A DNA stretch of 64,000 nucleotides, from positions 106,828 to 170,827 of the forward strand of contig JAVBMN010000029.1 of NCBI GenBank assembly GCA_031552405.1, given 5' to 3'. This stretch comes from UBA1794 sp031552405. GTDB lineage: Bacteria; Bacteroidota; Bacteroidia; Bacteroidales; Bacteroidaceae. Below are positions 39,601-48,430 of this stretch, in pieces. How positions within the stretch are numbered: position 1 is the first letter of the stretch; every line of letters starts with the position of its first letter. Position numbers and translations under genes: made by a program. A model generated the notes under the pieces. That model was not told where the DNA came from. It searched no databases and worked only from the letters and a program-made list of their open reading frames with translations.

Positions 39601-40691
39601 ACGAAATCAAGTATACCGAATTGCAACCTCTGTTTGACCCTCTTCTTTCGGCACAGTTACAGGCTGTTATTGCCGATGTAGCTAATATTCCTGCTGCACG
39701 CAAGCAGTTTGATGTGTTCACTTCTTTTTGCGATACGTATTCAGTAGCCATAGATATCGCCAATATGGAAGAACCTATTTATGACGAAAATAAGGTTGTG
39801 GCATTGGTGAATGAATGTGTGAAGCAGTTTGCAATTGTAGAGGTAGACTATACCAAAGCTTCAGAAGCAGCTGTTGAGATTAACAAGTTGCTTGCCGATC
39901 TTCGCCTGGAAGGTATCACAGCCGGTGACAATACCGAGATCACTTCATCGGTTATTGTGAATCCAACTGTGAACAATACTGCCAATACCGCCCTTCCTGA
40001 AGGATGGCGCGTGGAGAAGACTGTAACCAATTATACCTACAACGGTGGGCATTGGAGCGGCGCAGCCTCGAATTATTTCTTTGACGCTAACGGAACTGTT
40101 GCAATGAAATATACGGCTAAGCAGACCATTGCCGGCCTTCATAACGGTACCTACAAGCTGATGGCTGCTGCCCGCGCAAGCGGTGCCGGTGGATACGTCT
40201 TTGCTCAGGTGGAAGATGGCGTGAAAAAGTCGGAAATCATCGTGAACAGCAATGTAGGCGGCTCAATCTGGGAAAATGCCAAGGAAGGCACAGCCGAGAA
40301 ATTTGCCAATGGTGGTAAAGGCGGCGGTTGGAACTGGGTAGAAATTGCCAATATCAATGTAAATACCAATACCATGACAATAGGTTGTTCCTGTGATCCT
40401 GCTGTGCTTGGTGCAGGAACTCCGTGGGCCGGAGGTTGGTTCTCTGTGGATGACTTCAAACTCTTCTGGGTTAGCAATGACTTCTTTGGTGTAGGAGTGG
40501 AAGAACTCGAAGAGGATGCAGCTGCCTCATTTACAGCATACGCTGAAAACGGATATATCGTGGTAGAAGGTGCAGAAGAGTATGCCATCTTCACAATCGA
40601 CGGAGTTGCTCTGCCTCTGAATGCTCAGTTGGCACCGGGTATCTATGTGGTGAAATCCGGAGCAGAATCTGTGAAGGTTTCTGTGCAGTAA
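36648..40691 (+). CDS. Giant secreted repeat protein, paralogue 1 (jelly-rolls plus helical repeats)
   Basis: 1347 residues; I do not recognise a catalytic family. Signal peptide MRTKLLTFIATLIASVGA (starts at 36648 or 36660 are both possible; the paralogue keeps the same extra residues). Four jelly-roll, carbohydrate-binding-like domains alternate with helical FIVAR-like stretches. Domain 1 (about 28-235) begins DVTSQYLANPGFD; domain 2 (about 297-465) begins YNAENNDVTFLLANPDF; domain 3 (about 612-795) has FTWTIQSPNF; domain 4 (about 1094-1275) has SVIVNPTVNNT and ends DDFKLFWVS. A short tail (about 1280-1347, GYIVVEGAEEYAIFTIDG and APGIYVVKSGAESVKVSVQ) resembles DUF6383/T9SS-type C-terminal domains. 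Its layout suits a surface adhesin or glycan-binding scaffold. The paralogue at 44381 is collinear along its whole length. Confidence 0.7.
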   Translation: MNLEMRTKLLTFIATLIASVGATMVQAQQDVTSQYLANPGFDTAPLTFLAEGKNPDAERLYGTGWVYSLPSWTSECVVNANAVQIASAVYGYSGAANEGLNGVLPPTEDKNGASAGASIHMSAGWGDKAIITQIVSGLPAGKYRLSYDAYNANTVATITSNYFGFVPGTGVATYGSKKSYTTATWETETVDFIIATDGGGGKISIGCTTSSGGSASGAKLYVDNVKLFYLGIDKTDLASKITEAEALYGNGSGTKASDLNAAIVSAKAVNVNASATMIEVANAITSLTAAIRAYGIYNAENNDVTFLLANPDFNDGTAGWITNMGIWGATSGQNTMYTGALTDPNPVLDKGGSGHIYGYQTFENLPAGAYMLEAIARGQTTGGLMQIFINNGSDENNTNGTDEKTVAVNRVGDTGGPLEFGFASYSTDVLMLTSGGTITLGVRVENGTVSAWQSADAFRLYCYTDMAAYYPSLIKKLKEDLNVYDLSLIPSGCIKDIEAAILFSEETAGSSDLEVLKGVVDSLTHAYDRAKAAEPVMARFILAAEAAMIYVDLGYNGKEALNTAIDAAFALMAAGAELEDGSFVYAKDLENGIAVLNAATRTYRFNEPIVDAEAGVDFTWTIQSPNFTKAGGDPSVVADATSTGWIRDNVFVTSDFKLININGKNCWNNWSNNFTSMNVYQVLEGLPAGYYTFECLQTNNGPEVTDQHAYITALGGTVNSSYATYTQVNDPNTTGFANAAWEELKTGKVLVGKDGKLQIGMASTSNKNGSSGWFCMTGCVLKYYGPGSYADGMLNLIQEAEELNNSEMLKSDHKDLADAIEVAKAVNTADAEIAEAGMVALNGAMKNATDAAKTLLSFKKASYANVKAVADNMDMLYSDELSALMGKEILAIDATLDKDTTTLAVYPVLTAELNRYIAFKDAYQACYTYVDGGGAEALIALFDVVLPTQVAIVNGDAGKLVESTGLLGQYLGFARAYTACATLKDEIKYTELQPLFDPLLSAQLQAVIADVANIPAARKQFDVFTSFCDTYSVAIDIANMEEPIYDENKVVALVNECVKQFAIVEVDYTKASEAAVEINKLLADLRLEGITAGDNTEITSSVIVNPTVNNTANTALPEGWRVEKTVTNYTYNGGHWSGAASNYFFDANGTVAMKYTAKQTIAGLHNGTYKLMAAARASGAGGYVFAQVEDGVKKSEIIVNSNVGGSIWENAKEGTAEKFANGGKGGGWNWVEIANINVNTNTMTIGCSCDPAVLGAGTPWAGGWFSVDDFKLFWVSNDFFGVGVEELEEDAAASFTAYAENGYIVVEGAEEYAIFTIDGVALPLNAQLAPGIYVVKSGAESVKVSVQ

Positions 40692-40727
40692 TATGAAGTA
40701 AGAGTCTTTTTTAGACTCTCTGATATG

Positions 40728-40776
40728 TCCGGGGTTATCTCCAGGTAAGCCTGGGAATGACCCCGGATCTTTTTTT
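40728..40776 (+). terminator. Rho-independent terminator just upstream of the HEMGH gene
   Basis: Stem TCCGGGGT (40728-40735) with ACCCCGGA (40760-40767), an inner CCAGG/CCTGG pair, and a tract of six T at 40771-40776. A smaller hairpin AGAGTCT/AGACTCT (40701-40719) precedes it. The next gene starts only 20 bp later and has no visible promoter of its own, so read-through control is possible. Confidence 0.8.
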
Positions 40777-40796
40777 AACCTGATAACCATGTAAGA

Positions 40797-43700
40797 ATGA
40801 GAAAGAGTTATTTACTTTTAGCGGCGTGTCTTTGCGCCTTTGTAGCCCGTGGACAAACTGAGGGGCCTACGGATGTAACAGCGCATTTCCTGGAAAACCC
40901 GGGTTTTGATGAGCGCTATAATTATGACATCTCCACAAACGGAAATGTAAAAGGAGATGTGATCAATACGGTATACGGCTGGGATAAAGACATGGATGCG
41001 TCTTTTACAGTAGCAGGCACATTTGCTTACGGTAGCGGTGCCACGTTTAATGGCAGTTCTGCAATCCCTGCAACGGGATATAAAGAATCTGCAGGTGGAG
41101 CACTGGCGTTGAGCACGGGATGGGGAGTCTCGCTCAGGTATGCACAACCCGTCACCTTGGTAAAAGGCAGATATGCGCTGGTCTCAGCATATTATAATGT
41201 GGGATCGGTAACAACTGGTTCCAGTCTGGTGGGCTGGACTCCCAACGAGGGTACCTCATCTGCCGTTTCAACGGTGAATTCATTCCCGCTAAACACTTGG
41301 GTAACTGATACTATCTATTTTACGATATCGGGAAGGACCGAAGGTAAAATACAAGCCGGTTTTATGGCTGTGGGAGCTGTAGGATCGGGTAGTCAGGCAA
41401 AAGTGTTGATTGATTATGTGAAAGTGCTCTATTACGGAGTGGATAAAACCGATTTGAACGCCCGCATCACCGAAGCGGAAAATCTGTATGGAGCCGGAAC
41501 GGGCATAGGAGCCAGTGTGCTGGCGGAAGTCATCAGCCAGGCAAAGAATGTGGAAGCAAATGAAGAGGCTGATATGCTGGAAGTGCTGAGTAGCACCAAA
41601 GCCCTTATTGATGCAATGTTTGAGTATCAACTGGGAAATGCTTCGGATGATAAACCTTTGGATTTCACTACCCGTATTACCAATCCCAGCTTTGAATCAG
41701 CCTTTGAAGGGTGGGAGAACAATGGAATGGCTACACAGACCAATGCCGTCTTTCCCAAAAACGGAAATACCTATATTGAGAAATGGGTAAACCGGAGCTC
41801 CCGTATTCCGGACGTGAGTATTCAGCAGACCCTGACCGGAATGCCTAACGGCAGCTATACGCTGACTGTCACTGCCGGAAACATACAACAAACCGCTGCT
41901 GGAAGCATCGTGAACCTGGGTGCTCCGCAAACAGGAGTATGCATCTTTGCAGGAAATGCTGTCACAGCCGTGGATACATTGAAAGACCGCTCTGTTGATT
42001 TCTTTGTGCTCAATGGCGAGGTTACTATCGGTATGAAAGCAGAAGAAGCAACCGGCAACTGGGTGACATGTGATAACTTCCGACTGTTATATAAAGGATT
42101 TGATATCCAGTCTATTGCGAGTCTTATTAAGGTGCAGATCACTGAAGCCGAAGATCTGCTGACAGAAAGGATGCAAAGCGCTGTGAGGCAGGAGCTGGAA
42201 AGCGCTATTCAGCAGGCTCAAACCGCCACAACGGCCAGCCCGCTCGTCTTGGATGATTTGCATACCTCACAGACACAGTTACTTGCAATGATTGATAAAG
42301 CAAATGTATCTATCAGTGCCTATACTGCCTTACAGGCAGCAATAAAGGATGCAAATACGGTTTATGAGGAAGATAAACAGGGCGCGGAAGAATTAGAGGA
42401 GGCCATTGGAACTGCACAAAGTCTTTTTGAAAACCTGACGGAAAGTTTGGATGGAATCTATAGCGGTACGGAGGATCTGTACACAGCCATTTTGGTGTTC
42501 CGGCTGGCAAATTCTACAGGTGCGGCACCCAAAGTAGTGACCAATCCTTATATTGCCCGTGGAGCTACCCAGGCATTTGGACGGAGCACTGTCTCGGGAG
42601 TTACTGTGGCAAATATCCTAGAAAACGGTTTCTGCTGGAGTACCCATCCGGAGCCAACCATTCTTGACAACCGGACTACCAAGTATTATTCCTATAACGG
42701 TTCTATCTATCACATCGAGAATCTGGAACCCTCTACCGTATATTATATACGGGCGTACGCGCTGACTAAAACGTATGCCGTAGGGTATGGTGAGGTGGTA
42801 AAGGTGATTACCATCCCGAAAGGAACGATTACCTACCAGCTGAATTCCAGCGTGACAGGTGCAGGTGATCACGGTGTGCGTATTGGAGCCGCCATAAAAT
42901 CGGCCGTGGAATACTGGAACAACCTGACGAGTATACAAGGACACCACTTGTCGGTAAATCATCATGCAGGTACTCCGACGGCTGAGGCTGGCTATGGAGG
43001 CGGTATGCAGTTCGGAGCAAATGCAAGTTACCAGCGCACTGGAACTGCCATGCACGAAATGGGGCACACAATCGGTGTGGGTACGCACAGTATGTGGTAC
43101 GGTCCCAGTTCCGTCTTGCGAGAAACAGGTTCACGCGGTGCGTGGCTGGGAGAGCGCGCCAACAAGGTGGTGCAGTTCTTTGATAATGATCCTGCCGGAT
43201 ACTTGCGGGGCGATGCTGTTCACATGTGGCCCTATGGTATTAATGGAGCACAGGAGGATACGGGCAGCGAAATATTGTATATTGCTAACTCGTTGATACA
43301 TCAAGGACTTGGCGAGGATGGCCTTCCGCCTACAGGTGGGTTTGCTACTCCTGCCTATACGTTTGAGTCGGACGGAAGAGTGAAGTATTACATCAAGAAC
43401 GAGGATGAAACCGGGGGACTCAAGACTTCTTATCTGACAGAAGATGCCACAGGAAGACTGATGCTGAAGAGTCTTACAGGAACGGGAGCCATCATGAATG
43501 ACAGCGCGGCCTGGTATATGGATTTCATTCCGACAACTTGTTATTATCAGATCCGAAACGTGGCAACCGGAAAGTACTTTACTTATAAATCCACCGGAAC
43601 AAACGGAATCGGGTTGGTAGCAAAGGATGCACCAACCTCAGCGGAAAGCTTCCAGTTGATGGAATCTCGTACAAATGCTGTGATTGGCACTGGAGATGCA

Positions 43701-44123
43701 TCTTTCACCGATAAAGGCTATTGGTTCGTTCGTCCCGAGAAGAAACTAAATCCCCCGTGTCTCGCGGCTCTTACGAATGGCTTGACTACGGCAGCTAACT
43801 TTAATATTGCCAATTCGTCCACAATGCAGCGCTGGCTGATCCTGTCCGGAAATGAAGTTGATCTTTTCGATCAGGCTTTATCTCCTACTGCATTGCCGGA
43901 AGTGGAGCCGGCCTTGATCAAGGTGTATGCAGAGGATAGGCAAGTTCGGATTGAGAATATACCTACTCCTTCTGACATTAAGATTTATGATGTTTCCGGT
44001 AATTTGCAGCTTGCAGTGGATGGAATCTCCGATTCTTATTCGTATGCCTTGCCGGAGGGAGCATATATCGTACAGATCTATTCTGCATACTACCAAGAAG
44101 TGAGGAAGGTGATAGTGTGGTAA
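40797..44123 (+). CDS. Secreted modular HEMGH metallopeptidase-like protein with ricin-like domain
   Basis: 1108 residues. Signal peptide (1-20). The N-terminal half (about 21-570) closely matches the protein at 7197: jelly-roll DVTAHFLENPGFD, helical segment, second jelly-roll (NPSFESAFEGW), helical repeats. It then diverges: an Fn3-like domain (about 580-675), a putative zinc-peptidase domain (about 680-850) with HEMGHTIGVGTH (His753, Glu754, His757, Gly760, His764), a beta-trefoil ricin-like domain (about 860-1025, YYQIRNVATGKYFTY), and a C-terminal sorting-like tail (about 1030-1108, IKIYDVSGNLQLAV and LPEGAYIVQIYSAYYQE). The motif is like the metzincin HExxHxxGxxH but has one extra residue before the last His. 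Probably a secreted protease acting on a glycosylated substrate; activity unproven. It sits between the two giant paralogues. Confidence 0.75.
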   Translation: MRKSYLLLAACLCAFVARGQTEGPTDVTAHFLENPGFDERYNYDISTNGNVKGDVINTVYGWDKDMDASFTVAGTFAYGSGATFNGSSAIPATGYKESAGGALALSTGWGVSLRYAQPVTLVKGRYALVSAYYNVGSVTTGSSLVGWTPNEGTSSAVSTVNSFPLNTWVTDTIYFTISGRTEGKIQAGFMAVGAVGSGSQAKVLIDYVKVLYYGVDKTDLNARITEAENLYGAGTGIGASVLAEVISQAKNVEANEEADMLEVLSSTKALIDAMFEYQLGNASDDKPLDFTTRITNPSFESAFEGWENNGMATQTNAVFPKNGNTYIEKWVNRSSRIPDVSIQQTLTGMPNGSYTLTVTAGNIQQTAAGSIVNLGAPQTGVCIFAGNAVTAVDTLKDRSVDFFVLNGEVTIGMKAEEATGNWVTCDNFRLLYKGFDIQSIASLIKVQITEAEDLLTERMQSAVRQELESAIQQAQTATTASPLVLDDLHTSQTQLLAMIDKANVSISAYTALQAAIKDANTVYEEDKQGAEELEEAIGTAQSLFENLTESLDGIYSGTEDLYTAILVFRLANSTGAAPKVVTNPYIARGATQAFGRSTVSGVTVANILENGFCWSTHPEPTILDNRTTKYYSYNGSIYHIENLEPSTVYYIRAYALTKTYAVGYGEVVKVITIPKGTITYQLNSSVTGAGDHGVRIGAAIKSAVEYWNNLTSIQGHHLSVNHHAGTPTAEAGYGGGMQFGANASYQRTGTAMHEMGHTIGVGTHSMWYGPSSVLRETGSRGAWLGERANKVVQFFDNDPAGYLRGDAVHMWPYGINGAQEDTGSEILYIANSLIHQGLGEDGLPPTGGFATPAYTFESDGRVKYYIKNEDETGGLKTSYLTEDATGRLMLKSLTGTGAIMNDSAAWYMDFIPTTCYYQIRNVATGKYFTYKSTGTNGIGLVAKDAPTSAESFQLMESRTNAVIGTGDASFTDKGYWFVRPEKKLNPPCLAALTNGLTTAANFNIANSSTMQRWLILSGNEVDLFDQALSPTALPEVEPALIKVYAEDRQVRIENIPTPSDIKIYDVSGNLQLAVDGISDSYSYALPEGAYIVQIYSAYYQEVRKVIVW

Positions 44124-44148
44124 AATAAGTTCTGAATTTATACATTCT

Positions 44149-44181
44149 GCGGGTGTCTGTTCTTTAGAAACGGGCACCCGC
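44149..44181 (+). terminator. Hairpin after the HEMGH gene
   Basis: GCGGGTG (44149-44155) pairs with CACCCGC (44175-44181); a few inner bases can also pair. It lies 25 bp after the stop. The tail is only moderately T-rich (AAGTATTTAT). Confidence 0.55.
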
Positions 44182-44258
44182 AAGTATTTATAATCAATCT
44201 TTTTTATTTCATTCTCTAAAAAAATAGGACAAGAAGCTTTTCAAACGAATATTTTCTC

Positions 44259-44325
44259 TATATTTGCATTGTTCTGAGTATTTCTGAATATTTCTGAATA
44301 TCTTTGAGTGTCTTTGAAATATCAG
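44259..44325 (+). promoter_or_regulatory. Promoter and 10-nt-period repeat leader of giant paralogue 2
   Basis: TATATTTG at 44259-44266 is a good -7 element. Downstream in the leader, five units of exactly 10 nt (44276-44325; GAGTATTTCT, GAATATTTCT, GAATATCTTT, GAGTGTCTTT, GAAATATCAG) follow one another. The leader before 33239 has a single GAATGTCTTT unit followed by a degenerate one, in the same position relative to the promoter. Confidence 0.6.
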
Positions 44326-44380
44326 AGCAATTATTAAAAACAAAAAAATCACAAGAGTTAGTAAAGAGATTATTAATCTA

Positions 44381-47300
44381 ATGAATTGGAAAATGAGAAC
44401 GAAATTACTTACGTTTGTTGCGACTTTGGTTGCAAGTGTGGGTGCCACAATGGTGCAGGCACAACAAGATGTAACAAGTCAGTATCTTACAAATACTGGA
44501 TTTGATGCAGAACCTATCACGTTCTTGGCTGAAGGGAAAAATCCCGTTGCCGAAAGACTTTATGGTGACAATATGGGATGGGTATATGCTCTTCCTTCTT
44601 GGAACTCGGAATGTACTGTAAACTCAAATGCAGTACAAATTTCCTCTGTTATTTATGGATACTCTGACATTGACCAGACCAGCCAAGGCTTGAATGGTGT
44701 GCTTCCTCCTGCTGCTGATAAAAACGGTAACTCTACAGGCGCTTGTATACACATGTCGGCCGGTTGGGGAGATAAGGCAATTATTACCCAGATTGTGTCA
44801 GGTCTTCCGGCTGGAAAGTACCGCTTGAGTTATGATGCATACAATGCGAATACTGTGGATCCTATCGTGAATAACTATTTCGGCTTTGTGCCGGGTAGTG
44901 GAACGGCTACATACGGAACCAAGAAGAGTTATACTGTCGGAGAATGGGAAACAGAGTCTGTTGACTTTGTGATTGCCACGGATGGCAGCGGCGGTAAGAT
45001 CAGCTTGGGTTGTACTACCTCATCAGGTGGTTCTGCCAGTGGTGCCAAATTGTATATTGATAACGTGAAACTGTTTTATTTAGGTATTGATAAAACCGAT
45101 CTTACCAATAAGATTGCAGAAGCGGAAACCTTGTATGGCAATGGTGCTGGAGAGAAAGCAGCTGATCTTAACGATGCGATTTCAGCAGCCAAAGTAGTTG
45201 CAGCAAATGCAGGTGTTACCATGGCTGAGCTGGCAGCGGCAGTAACTGAAATTTCAGCAGCAATTCATGCCTATAAAATCTACAATGCTGAAAATAATGA
45301 TGTTACATTCCTTTTGGTAAACCCGGATTTCAATGATGGTACCAGCGGATGGATTACTAATATGAGTATCTGGGGATCTGTTTCAGGCCAGAATACGATG
45401 TATAACGGAGCTTTGACGGATCCGAACCCTGTACTGGATGCACACGGTACATACGTGTATGGCTACCAAACATTCGAGAATCTTCCTGCGGGTGCGTATG
45501 TAATTGAGACTATCGCTCGCGGAAATGCTTCCGGAGGCCTTTTTGAGCTCTTTATAAACAATGGTACTGATGACAAGAATGCGAATGGTACCGATGAAAG
45601 AACCGTGGCGATAGATCGCGTGGGCGACACAGGAGGACCTCTTGAATATGGTTTTGCTTCTTATACTACCGACTTATTCCTTTTGGATGCAGGAAAACCC
45701 CTTACCCTTGGAATACGTGCTACAAACTCAGCAAGTACCTGGCAAAGTGCGGATGCTTTTAGATTGTATTGCTATTCTGATCTGACTGCTTATTATCCTA
45801 CGCTTATTAAAAATCTTACAAGCGATCTGGAAACATACGATACCGGCCTGCTTTCAAGTGGCTGTATTAAGGATATAGAGGCTGCTCTTCTGTTTGGTGG
45901 AAGTAACTCCGGAAGTGAGGATCCTCAGGTTCTTAAGGCGGTGATTGATTCATTAACACATGTATTGGACCGAGCCAAAGCTGTAGAACTCGTCATGAAC
46001 CGTTTTCTTGCTGCAGCCGAGGAGGCGATGATTTATGTGGAACTTAAGTACGACGGAAAAGAAGAATTGAATGATGCTATCAATGCGGCTTTCGCCCTGA
46101 TGGAAGCTAATGCTACACTGGAAGATGGCTCGTTTGTATACGCTAAGGACTTGGAAGCCGGAATCGTTGTACTGAAAGCTGCCACTCGTACGTACCGCTT
46201 CAGTGAACCTATTGAAGATGTAGAGGCAGGAGTGGACTTTACTTGGGCAATGCAGTCGCCCAACTTTACAAAAGAAGGTGGAGATATGTCTGTTTCAGGC
46301 GATGCAATTTCTACAGGATGGAAGACGGCGAATGTAGCTGTAGGAGGCGACTTTAGACTGAATAATATCGGTGGAAAGAATTGCTGGAACAACTGGTCTG
46401 CCGACTTTACCAGCATGGATGTATACCAAATACTGGAAGGTATGCCTGCCGGATATTACACCTTTGAATGCCTGCAAACCAATGAAGGCCCCGAAGTAAC
46501 TGACCAGCATGCCTATATCAAGGCTCTGGGTGGTACGGTTAATTCTTCCTATGCCACATATACCATACAGAATGACCCCAATGTGACTAACTTTACTAAC
46601 GAGGCTGCCTGGGAATCGCTTATTACCGGTAAGGTGCTGGTTGGAAAAGATGGCAAATTGCAGGTGGGCATGGCTTCTACCAGCAATAAGAACGGTTCAA
46701 GCGGATGGTTTGCTATGACTGCTTGTGTATTGAAGTATTATGGCACCGGATCGTACGCAGACGGTATGCAGAACCTTATTCAGGAGGCTGAGGAGTTGAA
46801 TGATAACTCCGAAATGCTGCAGACGGATCATGAGGCTCTTGCAGGTGCTGTTGAAGTGGCTAAAGCTGTGAATACTGCGGATGCGGAAGTTGCCGAAGCC
46901 GGAATGCTGGTATTAAGCCAGGCTATGACAGATGCGTCGGATGCAGCAAAAGCATTGCTTTCTTTCAAGAATGCTTCTTATGCAAAGGTGAAAGACATAA
47001 GAGACAACGAAGAAATGCTGTACCCGCAGGATCTTTCTCCTATTATGGATAAAGCAATTTCAGAGGTAGACGAATTACTCAGCAAGGATACTACCACTCT
47101 TGCTGTATACCCCGTGCTGACTGCTGAACTCGATCGTTACCTTGCCTTTGGAAGAACCTATGCTTTATGTGTGAACTTTAAGGATGAAGTTACGTATACC
47201 GAATTGCAACCTATATTTACTCCTCTTCTCTCTGGAGAGCTGGAGGCTGCAACGGCTGATGCAGAGAATGTGCTTTCTGCCAGAAAACAGCTTGATGTAT

Positions 47301-48274
47301 TCATGTCATTCTGTGATACGTATACAACAGCTTTAGATCTGATAAATGAAGTGGATTCACCTTCTGAGGAGAACGATTTTATGAAATTGGTAAATGAATG
47401 CACGAAGCAACTTGCTTTGGTGGAAGCTGATTATACCAAGGCTTTGGAGGCTGCTATTGAGATCAACAAACGGCTGGCCGCCCTTCGTCTCGGAGGCTTT
47501 ACACCCGGTGAAAATACGGAAATTACTTTGTCGGTTATTGTGAACCCGACAGTGAATAATACAGCCAATACCGATCGTCCTGAAGGATGGCGTGTAGACA
47601 AGAATGTAACCAATTATACCTATAACGGTGGACATTGGAGTGGCGCTGCCTCTAATTACTTCCTGGATGCCAACGGTACTGCTGCATTGATCTATACAGG
47701 TAAGCAGACTATCTCTGGCCTTCATAACGGTACCTACAAGCTTATGGCTGCTGCCCGTGCAAGCGGTGTTGGTGCATACGTATTTGCTCAGGTGGAAGAT
47801 GGCGTGAAGAAGACAGAAATCATTGCGAACAAAGACACAGGTGGTTCGATCTGGGAAAATGCCAAGGAAGGTACTGCTGAGAAATTTGCAAACGGCGGTA
47901 AAGGTAGTGGCTGGAACTGGATAGAAGTGGCCAATATCAATGTGAATACCAATAGCATGACAATAGGTTGCTCTTGTGATCCTCTTGTGATTGGAACTGG
48001 AACTCCGTGGGCTGGAGGTTATTTCTCTGTGGATGACTTCAAACTCTTCTGGATTAGCAGTGACTTCTTCGGTGTAGGAGTGGAAGAACTCGAAGACGAT
48101 GCCATTGCTTCATTTACAGCATACGCTGAAAACGGATATATCGTTGTGGAAGGTGTAGAAGAATACCAACTCTTTACGATCGACGGCGTTGCCCTGCCTC
48201 TGAATACTCAGCTGGCATCGGGTATCTACGTGGTGAAATCCGGAGCGGAATCTGTGAAGGTTTCCGTGCAGTAG
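44381..48274 (+). CDS. Giant secreted repeat protein, paralogue 2
   Basis: 1297 residues, collinear with the 1347-residue protein at 36648 and very similar in both terminal quarters: same signal peptide (MRTKLLTFVATLVASVGA), same DVTSQYLTNTGFD first jelly-roll, same YNAENNDVTFLLVNPDF domain, the FTWAMQSPNF domain, and the same last domain and tail (GYIVVEGVEEYQLFTIDG). It is 50 residues shorter, mainly because a helical stretch of paralogue 1 (around residues 925-970 there) is missing. Function unknown; a surface adhesin or glycan-binding scaffold is the best guess. Unlike paralogue 1 it has its own TAnnTTTG promoter. The arrangement giant, protease-like, giant suggests a duplicated unit. Confidence 0.7.
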   Translation: MNWKMRTKLLTFVATLVASVGATMVQAQQDVTSQYLTNTGFDAEPITFLAEGKNPVAERLYGDNMGWVYALPSWNSECTVNSNAVQISSVIYGYSDIDQTSQGLNGVLPPAADKNGNSTGACIHMSAGWGDKAIITQIVSGLPAGKYRLSYDAYNANTVDPIVNNYFGFVPGSGTATYGTKKSYTVGEWETESVDFVIATDGSGGKISLGCTTSSGGSASGAKLYIDNVKLFYLGIDKTDLTNKIAEAETLYGNGAGEKAADLNDAISAAKVVAANAGVTMAELAAAVTEISAAIHAYKIYNAENNDVTFLLVNPDFNDGTSGWITNMSIWGSVSGQNTMYNGALTDPNPVLDAHGTYVYGYQTFENLPAGAYVIETIARGNASGGLFELFINNGTDDKNANGTDERTVAIDRVGDTGGPLEYGFASYTTDLFLLDAGKPLTLGIRATNSASTWQSADAFRLYCYSDLTAYYPTLIKNLTSDLETYDTGLLSSGCIKDIEAALLFGGSNSGSEDPQVLKAVIDSLTHVLDRAKAVELVMNRFLAAAEEAMIYVELKYDGKEELNDAINAAFALMEANATLEDGSFVYAKDLEAGIVVLKAATRTYRFSEPIEDVEAGVDFTWAMQSPNFTKEGGDMSVSGDAISTGWKTANVAVGGDFRLNNIGGKNCWNNWSADFTSMDVYQILEGMPAGYYTFECLQTNEGPEVTDQHAYIKALGGTVNSSYATYTIQNDPNVTNFTNEAAWESLITGKVLVGKDGKLQVGMASTSNKNGSSGWFAMTACVLKYYGTGSYADGMQNLIQEAEELNDNSEMLQTDHEALAGAVEVAKAVNTADAEVAEAGMLVLSQAMTDASDAAKALLSFKNASYAKVKDIRDNEEMLYPQDLSPIMDKAISEVDELLSKDTTTLAVYPVLTAELDRYLAFGRTYALCVNFKDEVTYTELQPIFTPLLSGELEAATADAENVLSARKQLDVFMSFCDTYTTALDLINEVDSPSEENDFMKLVNECTKQLALVEADYTKALEAAIEINKRLAALRLGGFTPGENTEITLSVIVNPTVNNTANTDRPEGWRVDKNVTNYTYNGGHWSGAASNYFLDANGTAALIYTGKQTISGLHNGTYKLMAAARASGVGAYVFAQVEDGVKKTEIIANKDTGGSIWENAKEGTAEKFANGGKGSGWNWIEVANINVNTNSMTIGCSCDPLVIGTGTPWAGGYFSVDDFKLFWISSDFFGVGVEELEDDAIASFTAYAENGYIVVEGVEEYQLFTIDGVALPLNTQLASGIYVVKSGAESVKVSVQ

Positions 48275-48305
48275 TGTGAACTAAGGGCCTTCTGGGCTCT
48301 CTATA

Positions 48306-48352
48306 AGCCGGGATTATTCTAATGTTTCTTGTGGATAATCCCGGCTCTTTTT
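48306..48352 (+). terminator. Rho-independent terminator after giant paralogue 2
   Basis: 12-bp perfect stem AGCCGGGATTAT (48306-48317) with ATAATCCCGGCT (48335-48346), followed by CTTTTT. Confidence 0.85.
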
Positions 48353-48430
48353 ATCTATCTATATCGACAAAAGCTATTTGTTCCGTCTCATTAACCTTGT
48401 AAGATGAATTTCGCCTAATAACAGTGTTTG

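Noticed and set aside
44276..44325. CRISPR-like or satellite array
   Set aside because: Units are only 10 nt with no spacers; better described as a short tandem repeat in a leader.
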